Shown here in pieces: positions 46,188 to 58,000 of a stretch of 64,000 bases of DNA (the stretch's first letter is position 1; each line of letters opens with the position of its first letter). The stretch comes from Aporrectodea caliginosa. Its lineage: Eukaryota > Annelida > Clitellata > Crassiclitellata > Lumbricidae. The stretch spans positions 62,001 to 126,000 of the forward strand of contig JACEVL010000518.1 of the NCBI GenBank assembly GCA_020284085.1. The letters are read 5' to 3'. Below the pieces are notes generated by a model. The model was not told where the DNA came from, did no database searches, and was given only the letters and a program-made list of their open reading frames with translations. The translations under genes and the position numbers were made by a program.

Positions 46188-49100
46188 ATGGATTCGTTGT
46201 TACAGTACGACAGCGGTTCGTCAGATTCAGAAGATGTACGTAACATTAGTGTTAGTGGCGATGTGCGAACTGCGGAGAGGCATGCAACGGTTGATGCAGC
46301 CTCCAGAAACAGTATACCGCCGGAATTACACGGACAGGTAGTTAAAAGTGGTGCATTGCTTTCTAATTCTGGTAAAGAGAGGGAGGAAAGCACTGATTCC
46401 GGAATAGACTATTTCAGTCTGCATTCGTTGCAAGATGAAAGTGACGATAGATTTGGTTTTGATGAATCTAAAGCAGGGATAAATAACTATTATGGTAATC
46501 AGTGTGAATATAATGCTATGTGGAGGCAGCAAAAGCGTTATCGATCCTGGGATGATTCTGCAGAAGCACTTTTTGTCCCGGAAACAGCGGGAAACAAGCA
46601 ACAGACATCACGATCATCGAAACCCCCAAAAGACAAAGATGCAGACATTGTTGTCGTTCCGTACAAATCTAAACGACAAAAACTCATGGACTCAAAGTCA
46701 GTGATAGATTTAAAGTCAGGCAGTCAGTCGCATGTCGTGGCAGAAGTGGTTAGTACAAAAACAAACTTCTACGTTGTACATTCAAAGATCCAGCCATTCT
46801 TGTTCCAAAAAGAAACCGTTGCTAATCGAAAACCTCAGAAAGCCATAAAGCGGTTTAATGCTCACGAGGGAACTGTTAATCGAGTTAAGTGGTGCGTACG
46901 CGAGTACAGTCATTTACTGTTGTCGGTGTCAATGGACAGAACAGTTAAAATCTGGAATGCGTTTTCTTCTGCTGAGAAGCCCTGTGTCCAGACGCTCGCG
47001 TTTCACTGGAGGGCGGTTAAAGACGCAGACTGGGCGTCGTCAGGTCGGCAGCTGGTCAGCTGTGGATTCGATCGAACTGCTAGAGTGTCAGACGTTGAAT
47101 CAGGTATTCACCTGCTTAGTTCTGTACTTTGTTGCATTCTTACACGCACGTGCAGTATCAATCAATCAAAGGAGACAGGGCAACTCCCGGTGAAGCCTAT
47201 TCCACGTCACAGAGAATGCGTGTAAATGTGAGACATGAGGGAAGTGTGTGCAAAACCCTGTCATTACATGGAGTCCAGTCAGTAGGCTTGGAATCGCAAC
47301 CAGTACCATACATGACAGACTAATCTCTGCTGAATAGACGTCTATGTTCATATCCCGACATACCAGTGCATATTTTAACTGTATAACTACTGGGACATTT
47401 TTCCCAGTAGTTTTAAGATTTGCCCCAGTAGTTTTAGAATTTGTCCCAGTAGTTTTGGTGATTTGCCCCAGCTAATACTCTACTTTCAATGTTAGTTTCA
47501 ATAACATTGAAAGTAGTGTAGCAGACTTTGTCCCAGTACTGCCAGTAGTCCAAATCCGCTGAAATATGCACTGCGACATGCATTGCTAATTGCACCGTTT
47601 AAGAACTTGTTAATGTTTAGTTTGGAATTGTGTAATTCTTAGTTACAGTTTTTAGTTCTTAGAAATAATTTTCAGACCTGTGCTGATCAAGTTTAAAGTC
47701 TTAATGAAAGTTTAGGTAATATTTAATAATTGGTCATTTATTTCATGCTTGAATCTTTCAATCGACATTTATCTTGAGACAGATGATGTCATGATTAACA
47801 GTAACTGAAGCATTTCAACAATGGAGTTACAGGTGACAATAACATTTAAATACAGTTTACAAAGCTTCAATGATGAATATTATTGTTAGGTATCATATCG
47901 GTTTTTTGTCCAATGCGCTTAAAAGGTCAATTATTGTTATTATGCTAGTGATTTGTTATAATGTTTGTTATTTGTTGTAATGTTTGTTATATGTTGTTTG
48001 TAATTGTGTTGTTGCTGTTTCATCCAGGAGCTCAACTGTGCTGTTGTGAGTACGATGATATCGTGACGTGTGTCAAGTATCATCCAGTTCAGAACAATGT
48101 CTTTGTGGCTGGTTCATTGAATTTGCTGAAGTGCTGGGACGTTCGATGTCCCGGCAAAGCAGTCAGGTCCTACACATTTAAGGACAAAATCGGACAGGTC
48201 AGGATTCCTGATAAGCTGAAAATCTGGTAAAAAAATTTTTAATGCACCAAAACCTTCTTATAATACATTTCATTATTAAGACAAGAAGAGCAGTCGCTTG
48301 AGCTAGCCCTGAGGCTGTTGTAATCATAATCTCCAGATCTCTAAGCACTTTAAAGCTAAGCGCTGTGCACCAGCTTATGCAAAAGTGCTGAGTCGTGTCA
48401 GCGGGATTGTCTAATGATGTCAAGGGAAGATCTGTGTCTGGTTGTCAGAGACCAAAGAGAGGAGGCAGAGCAGCGGGTTTCATTGAGCAGGAGAAAGCTT
48501 GGAAGGTGCAGGATCGGATGGAAATGGGTAGGAAATTGAAGAGGTGGGACTTCAATGTGGAATGGAAAGCCTGTGATGTGATAAGTAGAGAGAAGTAAAT
48601 GCAAGAAATTTCAATAATGCATATACCAGTGGCCATATCACAGTAAATTTTCTAACATATGATTAATAAATATGTAGGTGTTGTTTAAATTCAATATGGA
48701 ATTCTTATTTTGTTATTTGTTGTTTTCAAGATACAAGACCTTTGTTTCTTGGATGATGGAAAAACGTTTTTGTCCTGTGGCAACTTGGTGGCGCGAGATT
48801 CGGCGGACAGAAACATCATGGCCTGGGACTTCAGCAGTGGTGCCGTTATCTCAAACCAGATATTTCATGCAAGTATTTCACTTTCTGTGCAGCTGTTGTA
48901 TTTGTGCACACACACATACACGAATCTGTATACATCTATAAGTATATTTACATGAATTTATTTTTATATATTGTCATAAATTCATCCCATGCCAATTCAG
49001 CAATTTTGGAATATTTCTTGTCTTTCAGCAATCAGTGAATCAATCAATATATTTATTGGTCCAGACCTGAAGGGACCTAGGTGCCACTAATTAGGGTTCC

Positions 49101-50174
49101 TTAATTACCAACTAAGTTGAGTGGATTGGTGATTGATGTTACAGTCATTAGTACTCATCAATAAACAGTGGATACAATAACAGGATGTCTATTAACTAAA
49201 CTTAACTAAGCAGTATAAATGTTATAAATGGTATAATGCATTATCAAACATTATAATTCCTTAACTGAGGGTAAAGAATTGACATTGTTTTTTGGAAAGT
49301 AATATATAATTTAACAGTTGCAAAATTTGAAACCATTTTGTTTCTTTTAGGAACGGTATGTTTGTACTCGACTTTGCAAACATCCGCATAGTCCCCAGGT
49401 TCTGGCGCAGACACACGGCGACTACATTGCCCAGTTTGATGCTGACCCTCCCTACAAAATGAACAAATGCAAAAGATTTGAAGGCCACAAGGTAAGGTAG
49501 AGTTTTCATTAAAGATATATTTACATAAAATATAAATTTCAGTGATTTTATGGCTTCCTTAAATTAGACCATGTCAGCCCCACTAGATTTAGTTTGACTC
49601 TTTCAGGGAGCTTATTATTGTTCTGTTCGGCAGGCTATCTGTCTTGTAGCATTGACCTCTTGTAATTGTCGTGATTTGGATAAGCACTGGTATACTGGTC
49701 TATTGATTCAATTGTTTCTCACCACTGAAAATGGCCCTCATTTAATCTTTATTTAGGTTTTTAAGTGTCTGATGTTTCCCAGTTGAATTAGGGATGAGCG
49801 TTCTGCAAAAAATTTTAACTAGTGGTTTTGTTAAGTGTTTGATGAGAATGTGTTGACACTGTAATGATATTTCTCAGGTGCTGTATGTTTTTGTATGTGT
49901 TGCATTTTGATCGTTGATACATAAATTTGTTTTTATTTCTTTCCAGGTGTTTGGTTATGACATTGGGTGTGACATCAGCCCAGATGGTCAGATTGTAGCC
50001 AGTGGTAGCACCCTGGGACAGATGTGGTTTTACGACTACCGGTCTGCAAGAGTTTTATCGACTCTCGGAACTGAAGATACAAGCGACGTAGTCCTGAATG
50101 TTGTCTGGCATCCGGTTCTGTACAGCACTGTAGCAATTGGAACTTGGAATGGGAGCATTGAAATCTGGCAATGA
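46188..50174 (+). CDS. WDR25: WD40 protein, WDR25-like, complete, 5 exons
   Basis: Exons: 46188-47103, 48028-48197, 48731-48868, 49351-49491, 49947-50174. They encode 530 aa, near the vertebrate WDR25 length. The N-terminus is acidic and Ser/Asp-rich (MDSLLQYDSGSSDSED), as in WDR25. From about residue 223 there are seven WD-type blades, including RFNAHEGTVNRVKW, SMDRTVKIWN, SCGFDRTARVSD, YDDIVTCVKYHP, ARDSADRNIMAWDF, DISPDGQIVASGS and the terminal WHPVLYSTVAIGTWNG. The RDSADR..AWDF and SNQIFH blocks are characteristic of the WDR25 branch of the PRP17/CDC40-related WD40 proteins. The molecular role of this branch is poorly defined; a link to splicing complexes is inference. Intron 3 has a GC donor (CAT|GCAAGT); it is the best choice because exons 3 and 4 are both phase 0 at that junction. 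AATAAA occurs at 50519-50524. Confidence 0.92.
47364..47573. mobile_element. hAT-type MITE, 210 bp (WDR25 intron 1)
   Basis: Ends CAGTGCATATTTTAACTG and GCTGAAATATGCACTG. The 8-bp duplication CGACATAC/CGACATGC has one mismatch. The interior repeats GCCCCAGTAGTTTT words and contains a 15-bp hairpin CTACTTTCAATGTTA...TAACATTGAAAGTAG. Confidence 0.82.
48260..48600 (-). mobile_element. Retroposon 3' fragment (WDR25 intron 2)
   Basis: Contains ATCTCTAAGCACTTTAAAGC, CTAAGCGCTGTGCACCAGC and GAGGAGGCAGAGCAGCGGG. These words recur at 14440-14560 and 51205-51540. The GGAGGCAGAGCAGC part fits decayed LINE coding on the minus strand. Confidence 0.5.
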
Positions 50175-50272
50175 CTAACTGAATTGCTAAAACTGAATTT
50201 ACAATGACCTCAGAAATGTGGGCTGCAGAAAACTTAAAGCATTTCTGTTCATGAGATTCTTGGATCCTGCTT

Positions 50273-50454
50273 GCCCTACGTTTCAAAGTCGTTACATTGG
50301 GATGAGCAATGATATGGAATTTGCTTACAATTTTATTTCAAGTTCACGAAGGACAGTTGCCAAGCAAGTAATGTGTCTAGTTGCTAAAGACAGCAGAATG
50401 AGGGCCGTTTTATGCAGTGGGCATTATTTCTTAAAGGACATGTTAAAAATCTAG
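50273..50454 (+). other. WDR25 3' flank segment, copy A of a duplication
   Basis: Within about 280 nt after the WDR25 stop. It shares with 51010-51187 the words CAAAGTCGTTAC, GGGATGAGC, TTGCCAAGCAAGTAAT and GTTTTATGCAGTG, and the terminal ACTAG/TCTAG, in the same order and spacing. Confidence 0.7.
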
Positions 50455-51009
50455 ATTTCGAGTAACTTTTGCATCAAGCTATCAATTTACATGATATGCT
50501 TCATGTTTGAATGAACAGAATAAAAATTTTGACAAATCTGTTTTGTATCATAGTTGTCCAGTACAAGGTAATGAAATGTTAATAAAATCAGAACTACAGG
50601 ATAGTTTCAAAGCAAGTACAGTTACATGTATTTCAATTTTTATTACCATATAATAATAGACCGTTAGCAGGATAACGTTTATGTCAAGCGTAGAATGAGG
50701 TTGGAAAAACGAAAGGAGCTTTGGGACAATTCCAATGATGTCCAAAGTATCTAGTTTGTAGCTTCAATACCTGAAATTATTCACCAGGCCAAAAAAGTCT
50801 GATTGCATTACAAACACTAATAGTCGCATTTGTTCCAAAGCAACAAGAGCATTTACTTATTAAATTAATTTATTTGCCCATCAATTAATTATTCAATGAG
50901 CACAACTTTATTTGACCATCTTGTTACACAAAATTTAATAATTATGCGACACGTCGTATCAATAAAATTATGCCACAGCAACGAATCAGCTTGGACCGCC
51001 ATAATACGT

Positions 51010-51187
51010 GCCCTGCGTTACAAAGTCGTTACGTCGGGATGAGCGATATTGAAGCGTCTTATCATTTATATTAATTTTTTAAAGGCCTCTTGCCAAGCAA
51101 GTAATATGTCTAATAGATGTAGAAAACAGAATTATCGTTGTTTTATGCAGTGAACAAGATTTTATAGAGGACGTTGTAAACAACTAG
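51010..51187 (+). other. Copy B of the WDR25 3' flank duplication
   Basis: Diverged direct copy of 50273-50454, about 740 bp further on. It is not coding (no open frame of note). It may be a local duplication of a 3' UTR segment or two copies of an undescribed dispersed repeat. Confidence 0.65.
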
Positions 51188-51204
51188 AACTTTGTAATCG
51201 TATC

Positions 51205-51540
51205 TCGAAATTTCTAAAGCGCTACTCTATAGCCGCCGCGTAGGGACCCTGGGCAAGTCCTTCACTCGCAATTGCTCATGCGCTTCGGCGTGAAACTCCG
51301 ATTCAGTGTCCGCGCTGTAGTCGAGAGCTCCTCTGAGTAGAAATCTTGAAGGGGCGCTATAACAAGTGCTCATACATACATACATGCATACATACATACA
51401 TACATACATACATACATAGCTAAGTGCAGGGCACCAGCTTATTCACGAGCGCTTGATCGTATCAGAGATCGATGTCTAGTGAAAATCCGAGTTCGGTTGT
51501 TAGATAGAGGAGGCAGAGCAGCTGCTTTTATTTGCTCTCC
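51205..51540 (-). repeat. Retroposon end split by a CATA microsatellite
   Basis: AAATTTCTAAAGCGCTACTC begins one tail. A TAGAAATCTTGAAGGGGCGC tail of a second family follows, then (CATA)n at 51372-51418, and then AGCTAAGTGCAGGGCACCAG. This is a nested arrangement of two retroposon ends. Confidence 0.55.
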
Positions 51541-51836
51541 ACCTATTAAAAATGTAATTTGTAGTTGTTGATTTTGCCAAGGCAGTTGTTTGCTAGTTTG
51601 TCAGATTCTACGTTATTGAGTGGTCGTTGTTTCTCTGGGGTTGGCCAATAAGCAGATACAAATCCAACATAAATAAAGTGCTAAAGTGGGATACAGTGTT
51701 CGGGTGCATAGCAAATCTCCAAAACCCAATCCTCCAGATGTGCTAACCAAACCAACAATTCTTCTGATTAGACATTTTGAAGATTTGCAGTGTGTGGAAT
51801 TCTGTTAGGTTAATTGTACATTTCAACTTGAGCAGT

Positions 51837-51844
51837 TGACGTCA
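51837..51844. promoter_or_regulatory. CRE/UPRE-type palindrome TGACGTCA upstream of GANAB
   Basis: A perfect TGACGTCA lies about 216 bp upstream of the GANAB start codon. CREB/ATF and ER-stress bZIP factors (ATF6, XBP1) recognise ACGT-core sites and GANAB is an ER chaperone-cycle gene. This single motif is suggestive only. Confidence 0.3.
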
Positions 51845-52059
51845 CTCTAGATGCTGCATATTTTTACGGATATGTGGGAATTTATTCTGTTCTAATAAAA
51901 TTCAAGTCAAGCTACAGTGGTTAAGCAAGCTTTTACAGATGAGTCTTGTACGGTTGTACCAATGACCAAAAACAATGATGATTTCTTTTAGTGCGCATGA
52001 ATTTAGAGTATGTACCTTTGTTGTTTTGTAGGTCGTGTATAAGGAATTGTTTGGTCGTG

Positions 52060-55000
52060 ATGCAGAACTTACTGATGGCCTCCCATAGCTGGATATTATC
52101 ATTTCTACTTTTGTCATCATTTGTCTCGCTAGTAGTTGCTGTGGATCGTAATAATTTCAAGACCTGCCAGCAAAGTAGCTTTTGCAAGTAAGTCAGTGTG
52201 TTTAATTGACGATTATGTATACGTTATCAGAGCAGCCACAGGACTGGTCCCAGACTATGGCTTGCCGATCTGTGTTGTTGCATAGAAATAGCTTTTGGCT
52301 AGTGCCATAGTGTGTTATTGCAATAGTATTATAAAAGTTATGTTAGAATATGGCAATAACTGCTAAAAAGCATCTGAATGTGCTCATGAGGTGATGAAAC
52401 TGTAGCATATTTCTTTGGGCTAGAAGACCTTATCAGACAAGAGTATCCAGCATTAGGTTTACTTTGAGAGGTTCTTATTTTTTTGCATTTTGCAGTGTAG
52501 GCAGTAAGTTAGAAGACTGGCCACCCACCCTCATGTGCTGTGGCTAAGAAAATGAAAATCGCTAACCATCTTGATGGCTTGGAGTGTGTCCTCTTTATAT
52601 GCATTCTGCCTGTCAGTGGTTAAAGTGGTTTGGGTGAGCAGTGGGAACTCCGAAGAAGAGTTTTATTGGAACGCATGTGTTACCAGGTTCCATTGCATGG
52701 TGAGCAGTGGGAACGCAAGCCAAAAATTTCCAGAGCAGTGGGAACGCCGTTCCCACAGTTCCCACACCACTTTAAACGCTGCTGCCAGTGCTGCACATTT
52801 GTATAGTTCTGCTGTAGCTGTTCCTGTACATAAAAAGTCTTGGCTTCTTAGCTTTAGTATTATGTAAATCATGTTTGTAAAGGTTACCTGGCACAGGTGG
52901 TTGCTTAAATGCCTCGTTGTGATCTTTTATTTGAACGAATACAAGATTTTAATTTAAATTTTGTTTCAGACGTCAACGCAGATGGGATTCAACTGGCTTA
53001 GTCACTTTCAAAGTTTTATCTAACACTATAGAACTTCAGCCAACGTTAGTGAGATTCCATGTGAGCCAGTCAGAAACTGTAGCACCGCTAGTTGTTGAAC
53101 TCTATGGTCTCGTTAACAATACAGTGAGGTTAAAGGTTAACGAGTTGAATCCCATAAAACCACGCTACGAAATTCCGGTTGGAGATGTTCTTGTAGAGGA
53201 ACCAAAGCAGCAGAGGTTTGTAAAGTCATTTTTGGATTAATATTTGTGTTTTATTAGAGTCTTCTTTTATCTAACTTTTGGACTGAATTTCCTATTCTGC
53301 TTTATTGGTTTCTAACTGAACAGTCAGACAGATTTTCGGTGGCATTTGTGGTCACTCCTCTACTTTTGGGATTAAATGTGGGTTTAAATTTACCAGACCA
53401 TTCGTAATTGGAATTAGCGAATTGAAAGCGATCGTACCAAAGGCAGACAGGAGGAGGAAGAGGAGGAGGAGGAGAGCTGAAACTTTATTTTCAACTGTGA
53501 TGCCTTCTCTCTGTTTGGATATAAACTCAGCTGGACCTTCTATGCTGTATGAACGCTGATAATTATTTAGATCTGTCCATAACTCTGTTTAAGTTGTCCT
53601 ACATATTCTTCTCCAATCGCTTGGTGACATGTTTTCTCTGGTCTCTAATGCTTTTCAATGGTCAAGATCTTCTGAAGCGCTTGCAACATGCTTGATTAAG
53701 AACAGAATCATATTGCTCTTTCACCAACAAATTTTTAACCATTCTGCTGTGCTAATGTCTGCTTCAAGGATTTTTTCTATTTTTAACTTTTATGCACATA
53801 ACCCAAAGTTTACAAGAACAGCACAGCTTGCTTTAACACTTTAACGACAAGCTGCATTGGTTTCCCATTCACTTTTAGTACACTCTCATCGTTAAAGCGT
53901 TAACTATATGATGTTTGCAAGTTGTTTGTTTTTGTCTCATTCAGACACTTGTCTAACTTCTATTTTTCAGCTTTCTAGTTCGACACCGTGATGAGAATAA
54001 ATTAGTTGTTGCCATGGAGCCTGATATAGTAGTCTTGGTAACGTTTATGCCTTTCTCAGTGGATCTTATCGCAGGACAGAGACGCGTTTTCAGCGTGAAC
54101 AGTCTCGGCTTGATGAAGTTTGAACGTTTTCTTCCGAGAGAGGGGTGAGTTGCTGCAATTTAGACTTATAACGAATGATAAGATTTTAGCATTTTCACCA
54201 ATAGCATTATGGACAAGTCATTTTAAAATGTTCAAGTTTCTGTTTTACTGATATTGCCATCTTCAGGTTTATCTCAAATACTGACTCACTATAATTGTTG
54301 TTATTATTGCAATCAACATGACTTAGGTGAACCGATCTTCTTTACTCTTTAGGACATAATGTACCACATTTAAAATCAGTTCTCTGTCTCAGAGGTCGCG
54401 GGTTCAAATCCCCACCAGGGCATAAATTTGGTTCGAGATTTCTGCTCCACCTGTGCCCTTAGCCAACTCAGGTATAATGAGTACACTGATTGTACACTGT
54501 TGGTGGGAAGATGGGACAGTGAGGGAGAGGACTGGACATCCGTCCTCGTATGCCAAGGCTAAGAAAATGAAGTCGTTAACACTTCATACCCAATGCTGCT
54601 TCAGGGCTAACTTAAGGGATTTCTCTTCTTCTTCTATGTCTCAGAAACTGAGCTGATTTGGAGCACTTCTGAATATGAATTGAACTGGTTGTGTAGAAAT
54701 GAAATGAACATGTGGGATGCATTCCGATCTTAGATAAGAATTTAGTACGATTGCCTTGATATTTATGTTGGCTACTACTATTAAAGTTGCTGAGGCCATT
54801 TAACCTTTGATTAATTCTCTTAAAGTGAGGTGTTTAGCCTGTAAAGAATGGTAGACTTGTGTCTCACACAGAAATTAACGTCTGTGTTTGTCGGTCTGTC
54901 AAGTGATATTAAGATGGTAAAGTAAGAAGTACTTTTGTGAGCTGCGAACAATGGAGCTACAGAAATACCCACTTACGTGCAAGATTCTGTAGACAAGAAG

Positions 55001-58000
55001 TGTACAAACTGGGTGACTTATAACTTTCTGTTGTAGTGGAGTGCTCAATTCGATTGTTTCGTGGGTAACATCTCCGTTTCGTTCATCTCCAACCAATGAC
55101 GCTGCAACAGATGAAACATCAAAAAAGGTATTTATGAATGTAGGGTGTATGTATGTATGTGTAGTTGGACATTTATATAATGCCTTTAAGAACCTATCAA
55201 AAGCCCAGAGATGTTGTGGTATAGCATTGCTGGTGATGTGATGCATTTCAATTTGTTACACACTCAAGTTATGACCTGCAAACAACTCGGGTCCAGTAGA
55301 ATTCTTTTTTCTTATAGAGACTGTTAACCAACTTCCACGTATTCAACATTTCTCGATCCGTTATCTTTAAATTTCACAGTTCGTGCAATCTAAGAATGTT
55401 CTGTCAGTTAAAAGTCTTACATCTAAATGTTGAATAGCAACTTTGCTGTAATTATTTTTTTTTTTTCTTGAAAAGGAGGATGAAGCTGATATGTGGGAAG
55501 AAATGTTCAAGACGCACAAGGACTCGAAACCAAATGGTATGAACGATGTGTAACGAAGTTACTATAACAAATGCTAAAATATAAACTAGACTTATTGTCT
55601 TAATATAATCTGGACAATAACTATAACACTAGTATAGTTTTTAACAGGATTTTGTAAATCCTGATGCTACATAGTAGTGATAACTTGTTGTTTTAGGTCC
55701 CACGTCGGTTGGCTTAGATGTGACGTTCGCTGGATTTGAGCATGTGTATGGCATCCCTGAGCATGCTGACACAATGGTCTTGAAGTCAACAAAGTCTGTT
55801 TTATCATATATGTGACCCAGGGAATCAAAATGATACGGATGTCGGCAATTTACATCCCTAGGAAACAACAAAATATGATCAGATATCGCTTTTTCTTATT
55901 TTCAGAATTTAATGAAAATGGTTGAAATTTTTTTGACATTTCTGATTTCTCACATTTGATGAAATTCATTGTTTTAATTTGTATTTTCAGAATTTTGTAC
56001 AGAGAATACTTTTATTTTTTGTGATTATATATTAAAATAAATGAAATTTTTAAAAAACAATCATTCGTAACTTTTCAAAAAATAAGGTAGAACCAAACTT
56101 TTGGTGTCATTTAAAGCAAAAAATGTGGTCTTTAAGAATATGTAAAATACTCGTATTCTAAAATTTTCCGACATGCGACTCATTTTGATCCCTTGGGTCA
56201 CATATTCAGATTTATTCTAATCAGTAGGCGATTAGCATAATGCATAATGTATCAATTGGCAGTCACTTTAAGGTAACTTAAATCAGTTTTTGTAACCATT
56301 TGCCTATAAACTGGTCACTGTGGTGAATGTTCATTGTAACATATGTTGAATTTGTTTAATTTGCCTCCTGTTTGTTTCATTTTGTTGCCAACTTGCTGCT
56401 GTTTCCTCAGCTGACCTGTAATCCACTGATTTATGTCAGGTTTTGGGCTTTAATGGAGTTGTTTACTGTTAGAATTCGGCATAATAATAATGACAATTTA
56501 TATGGCGCCGTAACGCGGCCATACCGCTACAAGGGCGCCTGTGTAATTAAATAAGTTGTATTATTCATTTTTATTGTTCTCAGCATAACCTTTATTTGGT
56601 AGAATGCAGATTAATTAAATTTGAGAAAGCTGTTGGGTAGCATGGTTAATGCTTAAGAAACTTATCATTGAGATTGCATTGTATGGTATTTGAAAATTTG
56701 TAAAGCGCCTCTTACAGTAAATAAGCTATTCAGAAGCGCTCTCAGCGTGACTGCCCCGAGAGAATAAAAAGTTTTTCAAGCAGTGGGCAAATGAGGGAGA
56801 GACCCCAGCCTAAGTCTTAGAGTGTAAAGATGGGGAAGGTTATTCCAAGAGGAAGGACCCACAAAAGCAAGAAGTTTCATTATTTATCGATTTTGTTCTC
56901 TCGTAAGTTAAAATTCCAGTAAGATCTGTTTGTTGTTTGGCTTCTCGTGTGTGACAGGGAGACTGATCCATATCGACTGTTCAACTTAGATGTGTTTGAA
57001 TATGACCTGTATAATCCAATGGCTCTCTACGGATCTGTTCCTCTTATGATTGCTCACAAGTAGGCACTTTCAGTTGGCTTTATTTAAGGCCAAAAAAAAT
57101 AATGTTGTGTTTCCGGTAACCCGACCGAGTCACTTTTTTAGGCCCGACTGGGAAAATTTTGTGAATTTTTTTTTTTTTTTAAACATTTTTCAAAAAATTT
57201 TTTGTTATTGACACATGGATTTAACCTTTGCTTGCCAGAGGTGCAGATTTGCGACATTGATAACACTGCTTTCCTTGCCAGAGGTATGTAAATAAGGGCA
57301 CCGTTGATTAGAGCAAAATTGGCCTTGGCAAGGTGAAATATGATGACGATACAATCGTTTATTATTATACAACGATGCAGTATTGCATAAAAATATTTTA
57401 CAAAATAAAATTTTTTTCCTACCTACCTACCCAGTTTTTAAAACCACTGTTACCGGAAACACACCTATATTTTTTGGCCTAAGTTTGTCATTGATTAAGT
57501 AATTTTTAATTAGCTTCATTTCTGCTAGCACATTCTATTAAGTACAAGAAGATCAATTATTTAACTTAAATTATTCAGAATTTTTAATTTATGGAAAATA
57601 TATATTCTATTTAGGAACTTTTTAAGATTTCTGCAATGGTGTGGTGTTTTCCTGTAATGTATAATCTTTCGTAGGCAGTTCTTTTTATGAATTTCGTATT
57701 AAGGCTATTCTATTATTTTTTTTAGCACAGTTTTAGTTTTAAACATTGTTTTTCTTTTCAGGCAATAAAATTTGTCATCTGTGTAACATATCTGAATAGA
57801 TTTGGAATTTTGTCCGTTTTTTATTGCACAGAAGTGAGTGGTTTTGTTATTGCTAAAAATTACAAAATGTTTAATTTCAGTTCCGATCGAACGGTTGGCC
57901 TTCTTTGGCTAAATGCCGCAGAGACTTGGATTGATATTGCGCATGATAACAATGATGCTGTAAGTTATTTCATTTCTCTTAATTGAAACCAAAGTTCAGT

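Noticed and set aside
51991..52059. Upstream in-frame ATG for GANAB
   Set aside because: It would place 23 extra residues before the signal peptide; ATG 52060 gives a normal ER signal sequence. A branch AG at 52030-52031 also suggests the upstream part may be intronic.
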